A DNA stretch of 31,453 bases from Anaerolineales bacterium UBA1136 (GCA_002311455.1 DCAJ01000016.1:10027-41479); one strand, 5' to 3'; positions 17,444-25,212 are shown, counted from the stretch's first letter. Numbers and translations: made by a program. Notes: generated by a model not told the origin, from the letters alone.

Positions 17444-18097
17444 ATGAATAGTGCTTCCCAGATTATTGAAGTACTTCTTCCGCTAGGGTCTGGATATGTG
17501 GCAGTTGTAGCGGTGTCTATTATGGCTCCCATATTAGTTGTTGTAGATGACAGAAGGTTGGTAATAGTTGCTTTAGCTGTGTTGTATCTATTTGTAAGCC
17601 TATTGTTCACTAATGTTTTGGCTCCTCAAATTGCTGGAATAAAACTGATAGTTTACATGGTAGTCTGGATTATCATTTTTATTTGCGTTCAGCAAAAAGG
17701 GTGGAGGTATGGCGAATACAGCAATGAAATTGGTGGTCTCATTGTTAGCGCTAAAATCAGATTCAGGGTTTTTGCGGTGATTGTAGCAGGACTTGTAGGT
17801 TGGCAATTGATAGAGACAGGCAAGTTGCCTTTTCCTATTGTTGCGGAATCCGTCACTTTCGGTGCTACACAACTGGTTTGTCAGGGATTGATGTTGCTAG
17901 CTATTACTCGACAGCCCTTGAAAGTTGGTATAGGTATACTAATTATGTTTAGTGGCTTCGGCTTATTATATTCGGCTGTTGAGCCGGCTCTTATGGTAGT
18001 AGGCATGCTTGGTTTAATAGATATTGCAGTCGCATTGGTAATTTGTTACTTAGAGTTGGTGTGGGAAACGAACACCAATAAAGAGGTGTCAACCTAA
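17444..18097 (+). CDS. HyfE/NuoK-like small membrane subunit (tentative)
   Basis: A hydrophobic protein of 217 residues with about six or seven membrane segments. I do not recognise it with certainty. Its size, its place between two antiporter-like genes, and a C-terminal half with an arginine-containing loop followed by a glycine-rich helix (ITRQPLKVGIGILIMFSG) recall HyfE, whose C-terminal half is NuoK/MrpC-like. ATG 17444 is one base after the previous stop with GGTGGG upstream; an in-frame TTG at 17429 would overlap that gene. Its TAA overlaps the next ATG by one base (TAATG). An alternative is an unrelated membrane protein of the same operon. Confidence 0.55.
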   Translation: MNSASQIIEVLLPLGSGYVAVVAVSIMAPILVVVDDRRLVIVALAVLYLFVSLLFTNVLAPQIAGIKLIVYMVVWIIIFICVQQKGWRYGEYSNEIGGLIVSAKIRFRVFAVIVAGLVGWQLIETGKLPFPIVAESVTFGATQLVCQGLMLLAITRQPLKVGIGILIMFSGFGLLYSAVEPALMVVGMLGLIDIAVALVICYLELVWETNTNKEVST

Positions 18098-19503
18098 TGA
18101 GCTTGCCAATGTTGTTGATGACTATACCTGCATTTGTTGGAGTTCTTTTATATAACTTGCGACGCTGGATTTGGATTCAGGTTACTCTAGTGTGTGGGAC
18201 CATGTTATTACTATTTATGTTGGTTCAACAGGCTCCGGTCGATCAATTGGTGGTACTTGCGGGTAGAGATATGTATTTTAGATCATCATGGGAAATTCTA
18301 GGTCGGGCGTTCGTTCTTGTACCAAGTGACCGATCTCTACTCACTTTTATTTTTATCTCTGTGTTTCTGTTTGCTGTGAGCGGGGCAGTGGTGTCAGTAA
18401 CAACCTTATTTTATCCTGTAGTACTATCACTAGTCTCAATCATTATGGCAATAATGTTTGTGCATCCGTTTATCTACGCAGCACTTTTTATACAGATTGC
18501 TGCTGTGGCATGTGTGTTCATGATTGCTGATAACGTATATTCACGAGTAACAGGTGCTTTGAGATATCTATCGTTTGCATCTATTGGTGTACCATTTATA
18601 TTGATGGCTGGATGGCAGCTGGAGATGTACCAGGTGCGTCCAGATGACAATCTATTACTTTTACAGGCATCTTGGATGCTTGGCGTTGGTGTACTGATAC
18701 TACTAGCTGTGGTGCCTTTCCACTCATGGATACCGATTGTTGCACGTAGTTCCCCGCCTATCGTTGCTGCATTCGTGATAGCAGTGATTCAGGCAGTTAT
18801 GTTTTTCTTTTTGATAGATATGTTGGTCCAATTCGATTGGCTGCGTAATAATATGCAGTTTTTTCTTGCACTCCGTATAAGTGGTATGCTGATGATAGTC
18901 ACTGGCGGGGTATTTGTATTTGCTCAACGTAATTTTGGGGGCCTGATGGGATATTCCGCATTGATTGACTGGGGTTGTACTTTGGTTGCCCTTGGGCTGC
19001 GATTACCGAATTCTGTAGAAATTGCTGCAATGATTATATGCACACGTGTTATAGCCCTAATAGTCTGGGGAATTGGTGCAGGAACCATATTCAATAACAA
19101 TAATTCAACATGGGATGTGCGACTGCATATTCGACGAAATCCGTTTGCTACAGTCTCTATGATCGTAGGTGGCTTGTCACTGGCAGCAATGCCTTTGACG
19201 GCTGGTTTTCCTAGTCGATGGGCTTTATTACAAATGTTGGCTGGTATATATCCGAATTACGCAATAGTATTGCTAGTTGCAGGTCTGTGTGCTTGGATGG
19301 GATACATAAGGGTCATAGCAGAAACAGTTGATCTAACTGGCATAATTGATGGTGATATGTATAGAACCACATCTGAGAGTCGAGGAACGATTGGTCTAAG
19401 TGTATTTGTAGTTTTATCTTTAATAATATTCGGTTTAGTGCCTCAATGGTTGTATCCTAAGGCAGCTAGTATGTTTGAACATATAGCAATGATTCTAGTC
19501 TAA
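18097..19503 (+). CDS. Antiporter-like membrane subunit (NuoN/HyfD/MrpD-like), pump residues replaced
   Basis: 468 residues with about 13-14 membrane segments. The family core is clear: VVPFHSWIPIVARSSPPIVAAFVIAVIQ (compare PFHxWLPDAHxxAPTPVSA), LMGYSALIDWGCTLVALGL (compare GYSSISHLGY) and AMPLTAGFPSRWALL (compare LTLGFIGKF). Residues that carry protons in complex I subunits are changed: Q133 for the helix 5 glutamate, L202 for the helix 7 lysine and Q232 for the helix 8 lysine; a basic residue remains as R in GFPSRW. GAGGTG about 10 bases before ATG 18097 is a good ribosome site. The last gene of the module; its stop overlaps the stop of the convergent glycosyltransferase. Confidence 0.82.
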   Translation: MSLPMLLMTIPAFVGVLLYNLRRWIWIQVTLVCGTMLLLFMLVQQAPVDQLVVLAGRDMYFRSSWEILGRAFVLVPSDRSLLTFIFISVFLFAVSGAVVSVTTLFYPVVLSLVSIIMAIMFVHPFIYAALFIQIAAVACVFMIADNVYSRVTGALRYLSFASIGVPFILMAGWQLEMYQVRPDDNLLLLQASWMLGVGVLILLAVVPFHSWIPIVARSSPPIVAAFVIAVIQAVMFFFLIDMLVQFDWLRNNMQFFLALRISGMLMIVTGGVFVFAQRNFGGLMGYSALIDWGCTLVALGLRLPNSVEIAAMIICTRVIALIVWGIGAGTIFNNNNSTWDVRLHIRRNPFATVSMIVGGLSLAAMPLTAGFPSRWALLQMLAGIYPNYAIVLLVAGLCAWMGYIRVIAETVDLTGIIDGDMYRTTSESRGTIGLSVFVVLSLIIFGLVPQWLYPKAASMFEHIAMILV

Positions 19504-20729
19504 TTTGTGTTGTTTAACAGTAAATTGTATACACCTTCGATACTGCTCACAATTGTTTTCCATTGATACTTGTGACTAACAAGGGTTCGACCTGCTTTGC
19601 CTAACTGAGCACGGGTATCTTCCTGACGTAATAGTGAATCAATAGCTCTTATCTGGTCTTCAGGAGAATCAGCTATTATGATTTCCCTACCATTTTTAAC
19701 AGGAAACCCCTCTGATCCTATTGTAGTGCTAACGATGGGTCTGCTTAGAGCCATAGCTTCTAGTATCTTGAATCTTGTTCCACCACCCATACGTAGTGGG
19801 ACAACACATACTGTGGCTCCAGATATGTATGGTCGTATGTCATCTACGGCTCCAGTCACTGTTATGCCAGGTTGCTTAGCTAACTTGAGCACTCGTCTTG
19901 TAGGTGCTTTACCTACAATAAGGAATTTTGCTTCGTCATGTAGTTGTTGTATCGATGGGAAAATTTCTTTAGCAAACCAAACTACCGCATCCACATTAGG
20001 TCTATAATCCATTTTTCCAGAGAAAACTAGTATTGGTGGAGTTATATTTTCACGTTGTATTAACTTTGGATAGTCTGATAGAAATATTCCATTGGGTAAT
20101 ACCACTGGAATAAGCCCTGGAAAAATGTTCTTCAGTGCCGTGGAGTCTTCATCCGAAACACATATCACTGCATCAGACTTTAAGCATGCTTCTAATTCTA
20201 GTTTTTTTATACGTCTTAACTGAACTATGGAATAGAATGCAGTTAGCCAGCGTTTAGGTTCTAATATATCCGCACTGATAGCACGGCTCTGTATTACCGT
20301 TTCAGCATTGTGAGCGTCATATATTACCATCGGTCGATTAGCTTTATTACTGTAATAATCTGAAATTTGCGTGAGATAAGGGGTCATTTCTAGTCCTTCA
20401 ATGTGTATTGCATCTAATGTTTGGTTTACCAGTACATCATGTAATTTCATGGAATACTCCGTACTAGATAACCTTTCAGACATGTCAGGTTTGTTGGACA
20501 ACAGCATTGTTGACATGCGTTGTAACATGTTTCTTGATGGAGTCTCGGCAACTTCAATCGTGGAGCAGCAGTTAGCCAGGTCTTTGGATACAATATCAGA
20601 TTGGTGTGCGAAGGTAAGTAGAGATATTCGATGGTTTCTTGACAGGCTAGAAATTAATCCCCAGTTGCGTATAGATGCTCCCTGTGTAGGCGGATGAGGT
20701 AGGGAAGGTGTCAGGAAAAGCAAATTCAT
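19500..20729 (-). CDS. Glycosyltransferase, GT4-type (GT-B fold)
   Basis: A cytoplasmic sugar-nucleotide-dependent glycosyltransferase of 409 residues. The N-terminus MNLLFLTPSLPHPPTQGASIRNW is a typical GT-B acceptor-domain start; the donor domain has LVFSGKMDYRPNVDAVVWF, FLIVGKAPTRRVL, VTGAVDDIRPYI and VVPLRMGGGTRFKILEAMA (the EX7E-type region), then GREIIIADSPEDQ. The start at 20729 overlaps the upstream gene's stop (ATGA); a longer in-frame start at 20795 would lie inside that gene. Likely acts in polysaccharide or glycolipid synthesis with its partner. Donor and acceptor cannot be told from sequence. Confidence 0.88.
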   Translation of the reverse strand: MNLLFLTPSLPHPPTQGASIRNWGLISSLSRNHRISLLTFAHQSDIVSKDLANCCSTIEVAETPSRNMLQRMSTMLLSNKPDMSERLSSTEYSMKLHDVLVNQTLDAIHIEGLEMTPYLTQISDYYSNKANRPMVIYDAHNAETVIQSRAISADILEPKRWLTAFYSIVQLRRIKKLELEACLKSDAVICVSDEDSTALKNIFPGLIPVVLPNGIFLSDYPKLIQRENITPPILVFSGKMDYRPNVDAVVWFAKEIFPSIQQLHDEAKFLIVGKAPTRRVLKLAKQPGITVTGAVDDIRPYISGATVCVVPLRMGGGTRFKILEAMALSRPIVSTTIGSEGFPVKNGREIIIADSPEDQIRAIDSLLRQEDTRAQLGKAGRTLVSHKYQWKTIVSSIEGVYNLLLNNTN

Positions 20730-21847
20730 GTTATTTTTGTTGACTGTAATACTCTCTTGTATACATCCAAAGTATCTTGACAGCATTTGTGCCATGTGAA
20801 CATAGCAGATCTTTTTATACCTTGTGTCTCCAAATCTTCTCTTAGTTTGGCATCTGTCAATAGTAATGATATGGCTTCTTCTATAGATTCAGATGTATCT
20901 GGATCACATTGTATTGCTGCATCACTAGCGATTTCAGGCAATGAACCTCGATTCGAGATAACTGCAGCAGTCCCACAAGCCATGGACTCCAATACTGGAA
21001 ATCCAAAGCCCTCGTAGTGAGAAGGTAACAGAAGTGCGAGTGCTCCGGTGTAGATTGCTGGTAAATCCTCAGTGTCAATATTAGTACGGATTTGTACTTG
21101 ACCGCTCAGATTTAATTTGTACACCAGCGATTCAATTGGTTCGTGAAGCCACCCCTGCCTACCAATCATTATTAGTGGGGGGGCGTCGTGTTGTTTGGCT
21201 AATAAGGATGCGTATGCCTTAAGCAAGCCAGTTATGTTTTTACGAGGCTCAAAGGTCCCAACAAAAAGTAGATATTGGCTTGGTAGTTTTAAGCGGGAAA
21301 TGATAGATTTCACTAGGTGGCTTGGTTGTGGTTTAAAACGCTCATGCGGTGCCAAGTAGACAGTAGTCACTTTTTCTGATGGTACACCTAGGTGCTCCAG
21401 GATATCATTTCGGGTGGAGTGTGAGTCTGCCAATATGGCATCAGCGCGATGAACAGCATCTTGTATCTGATTGTTATAGTATTTCTGACTATCAGGAGTA
21501 AGGAAATGTGGATACAGCAGGAAAGATAGATCGTGTATGGTGATAACTGATTTCCATGGTCCTCCACGAGGTGGTATGGAATCTGGTGAATGTAGCAAAT
21601 GAACGTTTCTCGGTAGCAGCTCGACTGTCAGACTATATCGTTCCAGGAAATGATGAGCCGGCGTCCAGCATTTCACTATCTTAGTGCGTACATTCCTGTG
21701 ATGTTCCTGCCGTGATTTAATGGCATGGAGCACTAGGTAATCGTTCAGAGTGTCCAACTCAGGTAAGCGTGTGGACAGTTGTTGAATGTACTCTGCTATA
21801 CCTCCGGCTGAGTAATGTGTTAGTCTCGCATCTACAGCAATTCGCAT
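20726..21847 (-). CDS. Glycosyltransferase, GT4 family (mannosyltransferase-like)
   Basis: 373 residues, GT-B fold. MRIAVDARLTHYSAGGIAEY is the characteristic start with the glycine-rich acceptor loop; further on are TIHDLSFLLYPHFLTP, ADSHSTRNDILEHL, LLFVGTFEPRKNITGLLKAY, and the nucleotide-binding SHYEGFGFPVLESMACG with the EX7E glutamates. Such proteins often transfer mannose or a related sugar in exopolysaccharide or glycolipid pathways. First gene of a two-gene operon with translational coupling to the next. A clear promoter places the transcription start at or next to the ATG, so the mRNA is probably leaderless. Confidence 0.9.
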   Translation of the reverse strand: MRIAVDARLTHYSAGGIAEYIQQLSTRLPELDTLNDYLVLHAIKSRQEHHRNVRTKIVKCWTPAHHFLERYSLTVELLPRNVHLLHSPDSIPPRGGPWKSVITIHDLSFLLYPHFLTPDSQKYYNNQIQDAVHRADAILADSHSTRNDILEHLGVPSEKVTTVYLAPHERFKPQPSHLVKSIISRLKLPSQYLLFVGTFEPRKNITGLLKAYASLLAKQHDAPPLIMIGRQGWLHEPIESLVYKLNLSGQVQIRTNIDTEDLPAIYTGALALLLPSHYEGFGFPVLESMACGTAAVISNRGSLPEIASDAAIQCDPDTSESIEEAISLLLTDAKLREDLETQGIKRSAMFTWHKCCQDTLDVYKRVLQSTKIT

Positions 21848-21853
21848 GAGATG

Positions 21854-21882
21854 ATGATAATGGTCGCTTGCACAGGTGTCAA
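21854..21882 (-). promoter_or_regulatory. Sigma-70-type promoter of the glycosyltransferase operon
   Basis: On the - strand TTGACA (21882-21877), a 17-base spacer, then TATCAT (21859-21854). Six bases separate the -10 from ATG 21847, so the first transcribed base is predicted to be the A of the start codon. Confidence 0.75.
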
Positions 21883-21900
21883 TGCCACTAAATTACCTGT
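21872..21900. repeat. Inverted repeat overlapping the glycosyltransferase promoter
   Basis: ACAGGT (21872-21877) and ACCTGT (21895-21900), 17 bases apart, centres about two helical turns apart. The left arm touches the -35. It could be a repressor or activator site, or chance. Confidence 0.3.
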
Positions 21901-21907
21901 AGTTCAG

Positions 21908-21936
21908 TTGCTCGTGTGAGTGCATTGTCATATAAT
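21908..21936 (+). promoter_or_regulatory. Promoter of the coiled-coil gene
   Basis: TTGCTC (21908-21913), a 17-base spacer, and a perfect TATAAT (21931-21936). Start of transcription would be near 21943, leaving a leader of about 22 bases before ATG 21965. Confidence 0.65.
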
Positions 21937-21964
21937 CTTTTGTATCATTAGGTTGTAAATCAAC

Positions 21965-23146
21965 ATGAAAGATTCAAGGCAAATAATCAATAAGATTGAC
22001 TGGCTAGACGAGCAGCGTCGCAATGATCGCAAAATGGCGGTGGAGTTGCGAGAACGTGTAAATGCATTGCAGAATGACAATAAGGAATTAGTAGTCCAAA
22101 TTGCTGCGATGAAAACTGATATTAAGAAGGCACAAGAGTTAGCATCACAAGCTTCTAAAGTTGATGAGATTATCGATAATAATCGATCGGACTTTATGAC
22201 TAGACTTGATAATATTGAGTCACTACGTACTATATCAGAAATTGAAACGGAGCGTTTACGAATACTAGATAGGGATGCGGTTAACAAATCCATTAGTAAT
22301 TTGCAAGATAGCATAAGTAAGTTGCGCCAGATCGAGGAACAATTGTCGGCAAGGTATGAAGAAGATCATCGCGTGAGGAGTGAAATTAGTGAGTTAAAAC
22401 TCTCAATCAATAAAGTAATCAGAGTATCAGATGAAGCTGAACATACAATAGTAACTGTAGAGGAAAGAAGTCGTCAAGATGGTAAACGTGTCTCTGAATT
22501 TAAAGGTGAGGTAGATAACCTAAGAAGATTGCTAGATGAAATCAAATCGAAAATAGAGTCTATACAGGATACTAATCTAAGAAACCATAACGATATAAAT
22601 GACTTGATTGCAATGGAGACTGATCGAAAGATAGTACAGTCCACATGGATCGAGCAACAATCGGTTGTATCATCAGAAAGGGAAAGCTGGTGGCTGGAGT
22701 TAGAAAACAAATCTAAAGTAATAGAGACTTTGATACAGGAGTCAGCTTCTCGCATGGAAGAATTTGGAGAAACTCATCGTGATATGAAGCAGGCTCTATC
22801 AAGTCTTGACAATCACTTGAATGGTATTGAAGAGAGAATTACTGATTTTGCCGAGCTTCAGCGTCATACATTGGGCCGTCACAAAGAGGAGTGGAAAGAT
22901 TTTGTTACTGAAAACGAAAAACAATGGACGGACCATATGTTGGCTCGGGCAGAACAATGGAAAGAGAAAGATCGCATTAATCAGAAGTACATTGAAAGAG
23001 TAAAGACCATAGAAGAATCCGCAAAAGAAATAACTAACTTTGTTAATCAAATGCGAACCACGGATCAAGAGCGTCTTAAAGACATTTTTACTGTAGTACG
23101 CAAATTCTTGGCAGTGCACGATAAGCCAGTGAAGAAAGTTCCTTGA
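21965..23146 (+). CDS. Long soluble coiled-coil protein, function unknown
   Basis: 393 residues, almost all predicted helix, rich in E, K, R, Q and D. No signal peptide, membrane segment or proline breaks appear until the last residues (KPVKKVP). Heptad-like spacing of I, L and V runs through residues ~5-300. Near the C-terminus three tryptophans sit exactly 11 residues apart (W310, W321, W332), pointing to a hendecad (11-residue) coil there. I do not recognise the family. SMC-, cytoskeletal- or scaffold-type roles are possible but nothing in the sequence selects one. It has its own promoter, diverges from the glycosyltransferases and precedes selB in the same direction by 63 bases. Confidence 0.8.
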   Translation: MKDSRQIINKIDWLDEQRRNDRKMAVELRERVNALQNDNKELVVQIAAMKTDIKKAQELASQASKVDEIIDNNRSDFMTRLDNIESLRTISEIETERLRILDRDAVNKSISNLQDSISKLRQIEEQLSARYEEDHRVRSEISELKLSINKVIRVSDEAEHTIVTVEERSRQDGKRVSEFKGEVDNLRRLLDEIKSKIESIQDTNLRNHNDINDLIAMETDRKIVQSTWIEQQSVVSSERESWWLELENKSKVIETLIQESASRMEEFGETHRDMKQALSSLDNHLNGIEERITDFAELQRHTLGRHKEEWKDFVTENEKQWTDHMLARAEQWKEKDRINQKYIERVKTIEESAKEITNFVNQMRTTDQERLKDIFTVVRKFLAVHDKPVKKVP

Positions 23147-23162
23147 GTGCAGGCCGATGTGA

Positions 23163-23200
23163 ATTGGCTTATGATTATCCAAATTTATTCATAAGCCAAT
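23163..23200 (+). promoter_or_regulatory. 12-bp hairpin immediately before selB
   Basis: ATTGGCTTATGA (23163-23174) is perfectly complementary to TCATAAGCCAAT (23189-23200); the loop is 14 bases. It ends nine bases before the selB ATG and takes the place where a ribosome site would be. There is no T run as in a terminator. It may be a terminator of the coiled-coil gene, or a leader structure controlling selB. Confidence 0.7.
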
Positions 23201-23209
23201 AGTTATACT

Positions 23210-25111
23210 ATGCATGTAATTTGTACTGCTGGCCACGTTGATCATGGCAAGTCAACTGTCGTCGAAGCCCTTACAGGGATGGATCTTGACAGATTGATTG
23301 AGGAACGAGAGCGTCAGATGACGATTGATCTTGGATTCGCTTGGATGGATTTGCCACCAATAGGAACAGTGGGTATTATTGATGTGCCCGGACATAGAGA
23401 TTTTATTGGCAATATGCTAGCTGGTGTTAGTAGTGTGACTGCTGCATTACTTGTAGTAGCGGCTGATGAAGGAGTAATGCCTCAGACTAAGGAACATATA
23501 GCTATTATGGACTTGTTGCAGATTAATAGCGGAGTGGTTGTTATCACTAAGACTGATTTAGCTGAAAATTCTGACTGGGTTAATTTAGTGCAAGAGGAAG
23601 TGACAGAGAGGCTAAGTAATACTACATTGTCAAGTGCTGAAGTGGTATCTTTTACTGCTAAGTCGGGAGATGTTACTGAATTACGTAGTGTCCTTGTGGA
23701 GTGTCTTCGTTTACATGTTCCCCAATTGGATATTAATATGCCTCGTCTTAATATTGATAGGGTCTTCACGTTGGCAGGGTTCGGAACAGTTCTGACTGGT
23801 ACTTTGTTGGGAGGATGCCTTGAGGTAGGTGACGACGTTGAAATTATCCCTATCGGATTGCGTGGTCGTATTCGCGGTTTACAAACCTACAAAACATTTG
23901 TTGAAGTAGCTTCGCCTGGTATACGAGTTGCTATTAATGTTGCAGGAGTTAATAGAAGCAAAATTAGACGTGGTGCAGTTTTGGCGTGGCCTGGACAATT
24001 CTACGGAACACACCTGATTGATGTTTCTATCCGACTTCTTTCCGAAGAGCATAACTTGATTCCCTTAAGGCATAATGAACAGATGAAGCTATTTGTAGGA
24101 GCCGCAGAAGTTATGGCGCGTGTACGTATTGTCGGTGCTGAGAGACTTATGCCAGGCGAAAAAGGATGGCTACAGCTAGAGTTAAGCAGTAAAGTAGTAG
24201 TACAGAAAGGTGATAGATTCATACTACGTAGGCCTTCGCCAGGCAACACTATAGGTGGGGGAACTATATTAGATGAGCATCCAGGTATTCGACATTCTTT
24301 ACATGACCCGACTGCTTTAAAGAGATTTAAGATTATGTCGGATGGATCTCCAAATGAAATATTGCTTCAGTCTTTGGACTCGAATGGAATAATATCTATC
24401 AAGAGCGCGTTGGTAAATTCAGGATTGGAATTACATGAAGCGATTACAGTACTAGACCAGATGATTTCAAATGGGGAAGTCGTGGTGTTAGGTGAGTTAG
24501 GAAATAAGATTACAGCAGACAGTACACAACTGGTTCTTAGCTACGAATTCTGGCAGAATACAGTTGATAAAATACACGACTATCTGTCTGATTATCACCA
24601 AAGGTATCCGTTAAGAATTGGTATTCAGCGTGAAGAATTAAAGAGTCGCATGAGTATTAATACGTATATTTTTAATGCTCTAATAGCAGAGATGGAGACC
24701 CAGAGTAAAATATTGAGCTATGAGTCTATATTGACATTGCCAATGCATAGAGTAATTTTGCAGGGTCAACACAAACAACAAGTAGAGGCAGTAATCAAGC
24801 AGTTTAGTGATGATCCTCATAATACTCCTTCTAGGAAACAAGTGATTGATATGATTGGAGATGAGCTACTTTCTGTGATGCTAAATCAAGGTATTCTCAC
24901 ATCTATTGCACCAGACCTGTTGTTTCTGTTCCAAACTTACGAAACTATGGTTGAAGAAACGAAAAAATACATTTCTCAAAAAGGGTCCGTTACAGTTGCT
25001 GAGGTGCGTGACATGTTTTGCACTAGCCGAAAATATGCTTTGGGATTCTTAGAACATATGGATAATGAGGGTATTACAGTACGAACAGGTAACAAAAGAG
25101 AGTTGCTGTAA
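23210..25111 (+). CDS. selB: Selenocysteine-specific translation elongation factor SelB
   Basis: A translational GTPase that brings Sec-tRNA to recoded UGA codons marked by a SECIS hairpin. 633 residues. G-domain motifs: GHVDHGKS (8-15), DVPGH (58-62), TKTD (113-116); MTIDLGFAW is the SelB version of the switch I region. Q36 stands where glycine is usual before MTID (ERERQMTID). Domains II and III follow (DRVFTLAGFGTVLTGTLLGG, then the RRPSPGNTIGGG region). The C-terminal third consists of winged helices, ending SRKYALGFLEHMDNEGI and TGNKRELL, the SECIS-binding end, which looks intact. ATG 23210 fits the family N-terminus, though no ribosome site is visible. selA, selD, the Sec tRNA and any UGA-containing gene are not in the window. 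Confidence 0.92.
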   Translation: MHVICTAGHVDHGKSTVVEALTGMDLDRLIEERERQMTIDLGFAWMDLPPIGTVGIIDVPGHRDFIGNMLAGVSSVTAALLVVAADEGVMPQTKEHIAIMDLLQINSGVVVITKTDLAENSDWVNLVQEEVTERLSNTTLSSAEVVSFTAKSGDVTELRSVLVECLRLHVPQLDINMPRLNIDRVFTLAGFGTVLTGTLLGGCLEVGDDVEIIPIGLRGRIRGLQTYKTFVEVASPGIRVAINVAGVNRSKIRRGAVLAWPGQFYGTHLIDVSIRLLSEEHNLIPLRHNEQMKLFVGAAEVMARVRIVGAERLMPGEKGWLQLELSSKVVVQKGDRFILRRPSPGNTIGGGTILDEHPGIRHSLHDPTALKRFKIMSDGSPNEILLQSLDSNGIISIKSALVNSGLELHEAITVLDQMISNGEVVVLGELGNKITADSTQLVLSYEFWQNTVDKIHDYLSDYHQRYPLRIGIQREELKSRMSINTYIFNALIAEMETQSKILSYESILTLPMHRVILQGQHKQQVEAVIKQFSDDPHNTPSRKQVIDMIGDELLSVMLNQGILTSIAPDLLFLFQTYETMVEETKKYISQKGSVTVAEVRDMFCTSRKYALGFLEHMDNEGITVRTGNKRELL

Positions 25112-25155
25112 TATATGTATTTTCACCGAAATTGACCTGTAACTTATTTATTTCA

Positions 25156-25212
25156 TTGTGCAATTTGTTGTGATGTATATCACATCTGCTGGTCAGATGC
25201 ATAATTGCACAA
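25156..25212. repeat. Branched inverted-repeat element after selB
   Basis: An outer 10-bp perfect stem, TTGTGCAATT (25156-25165) with AATTGCACAA (25203-25212), encloses two smaller hairpins: TGTGAT/ATCACA (25169-25174 and 25179-25184) and CATCTG/CAGATG (25183-25188 and 25194-25199), which share two bases. Folded, it would give a three-way junction. It lies between the convergent selB and amidohydrolase genes, so it may act as a bidirectional terminator or a structured RNA. Confidence 0.75.

Noticed and set aside
25165..25195. dif-like site around TGTATA
   Set aside because: The central hexamer matches, but the outer XerD half matches at only about 4 of 11 places, and the spot is near partition genes rather than the terminus.
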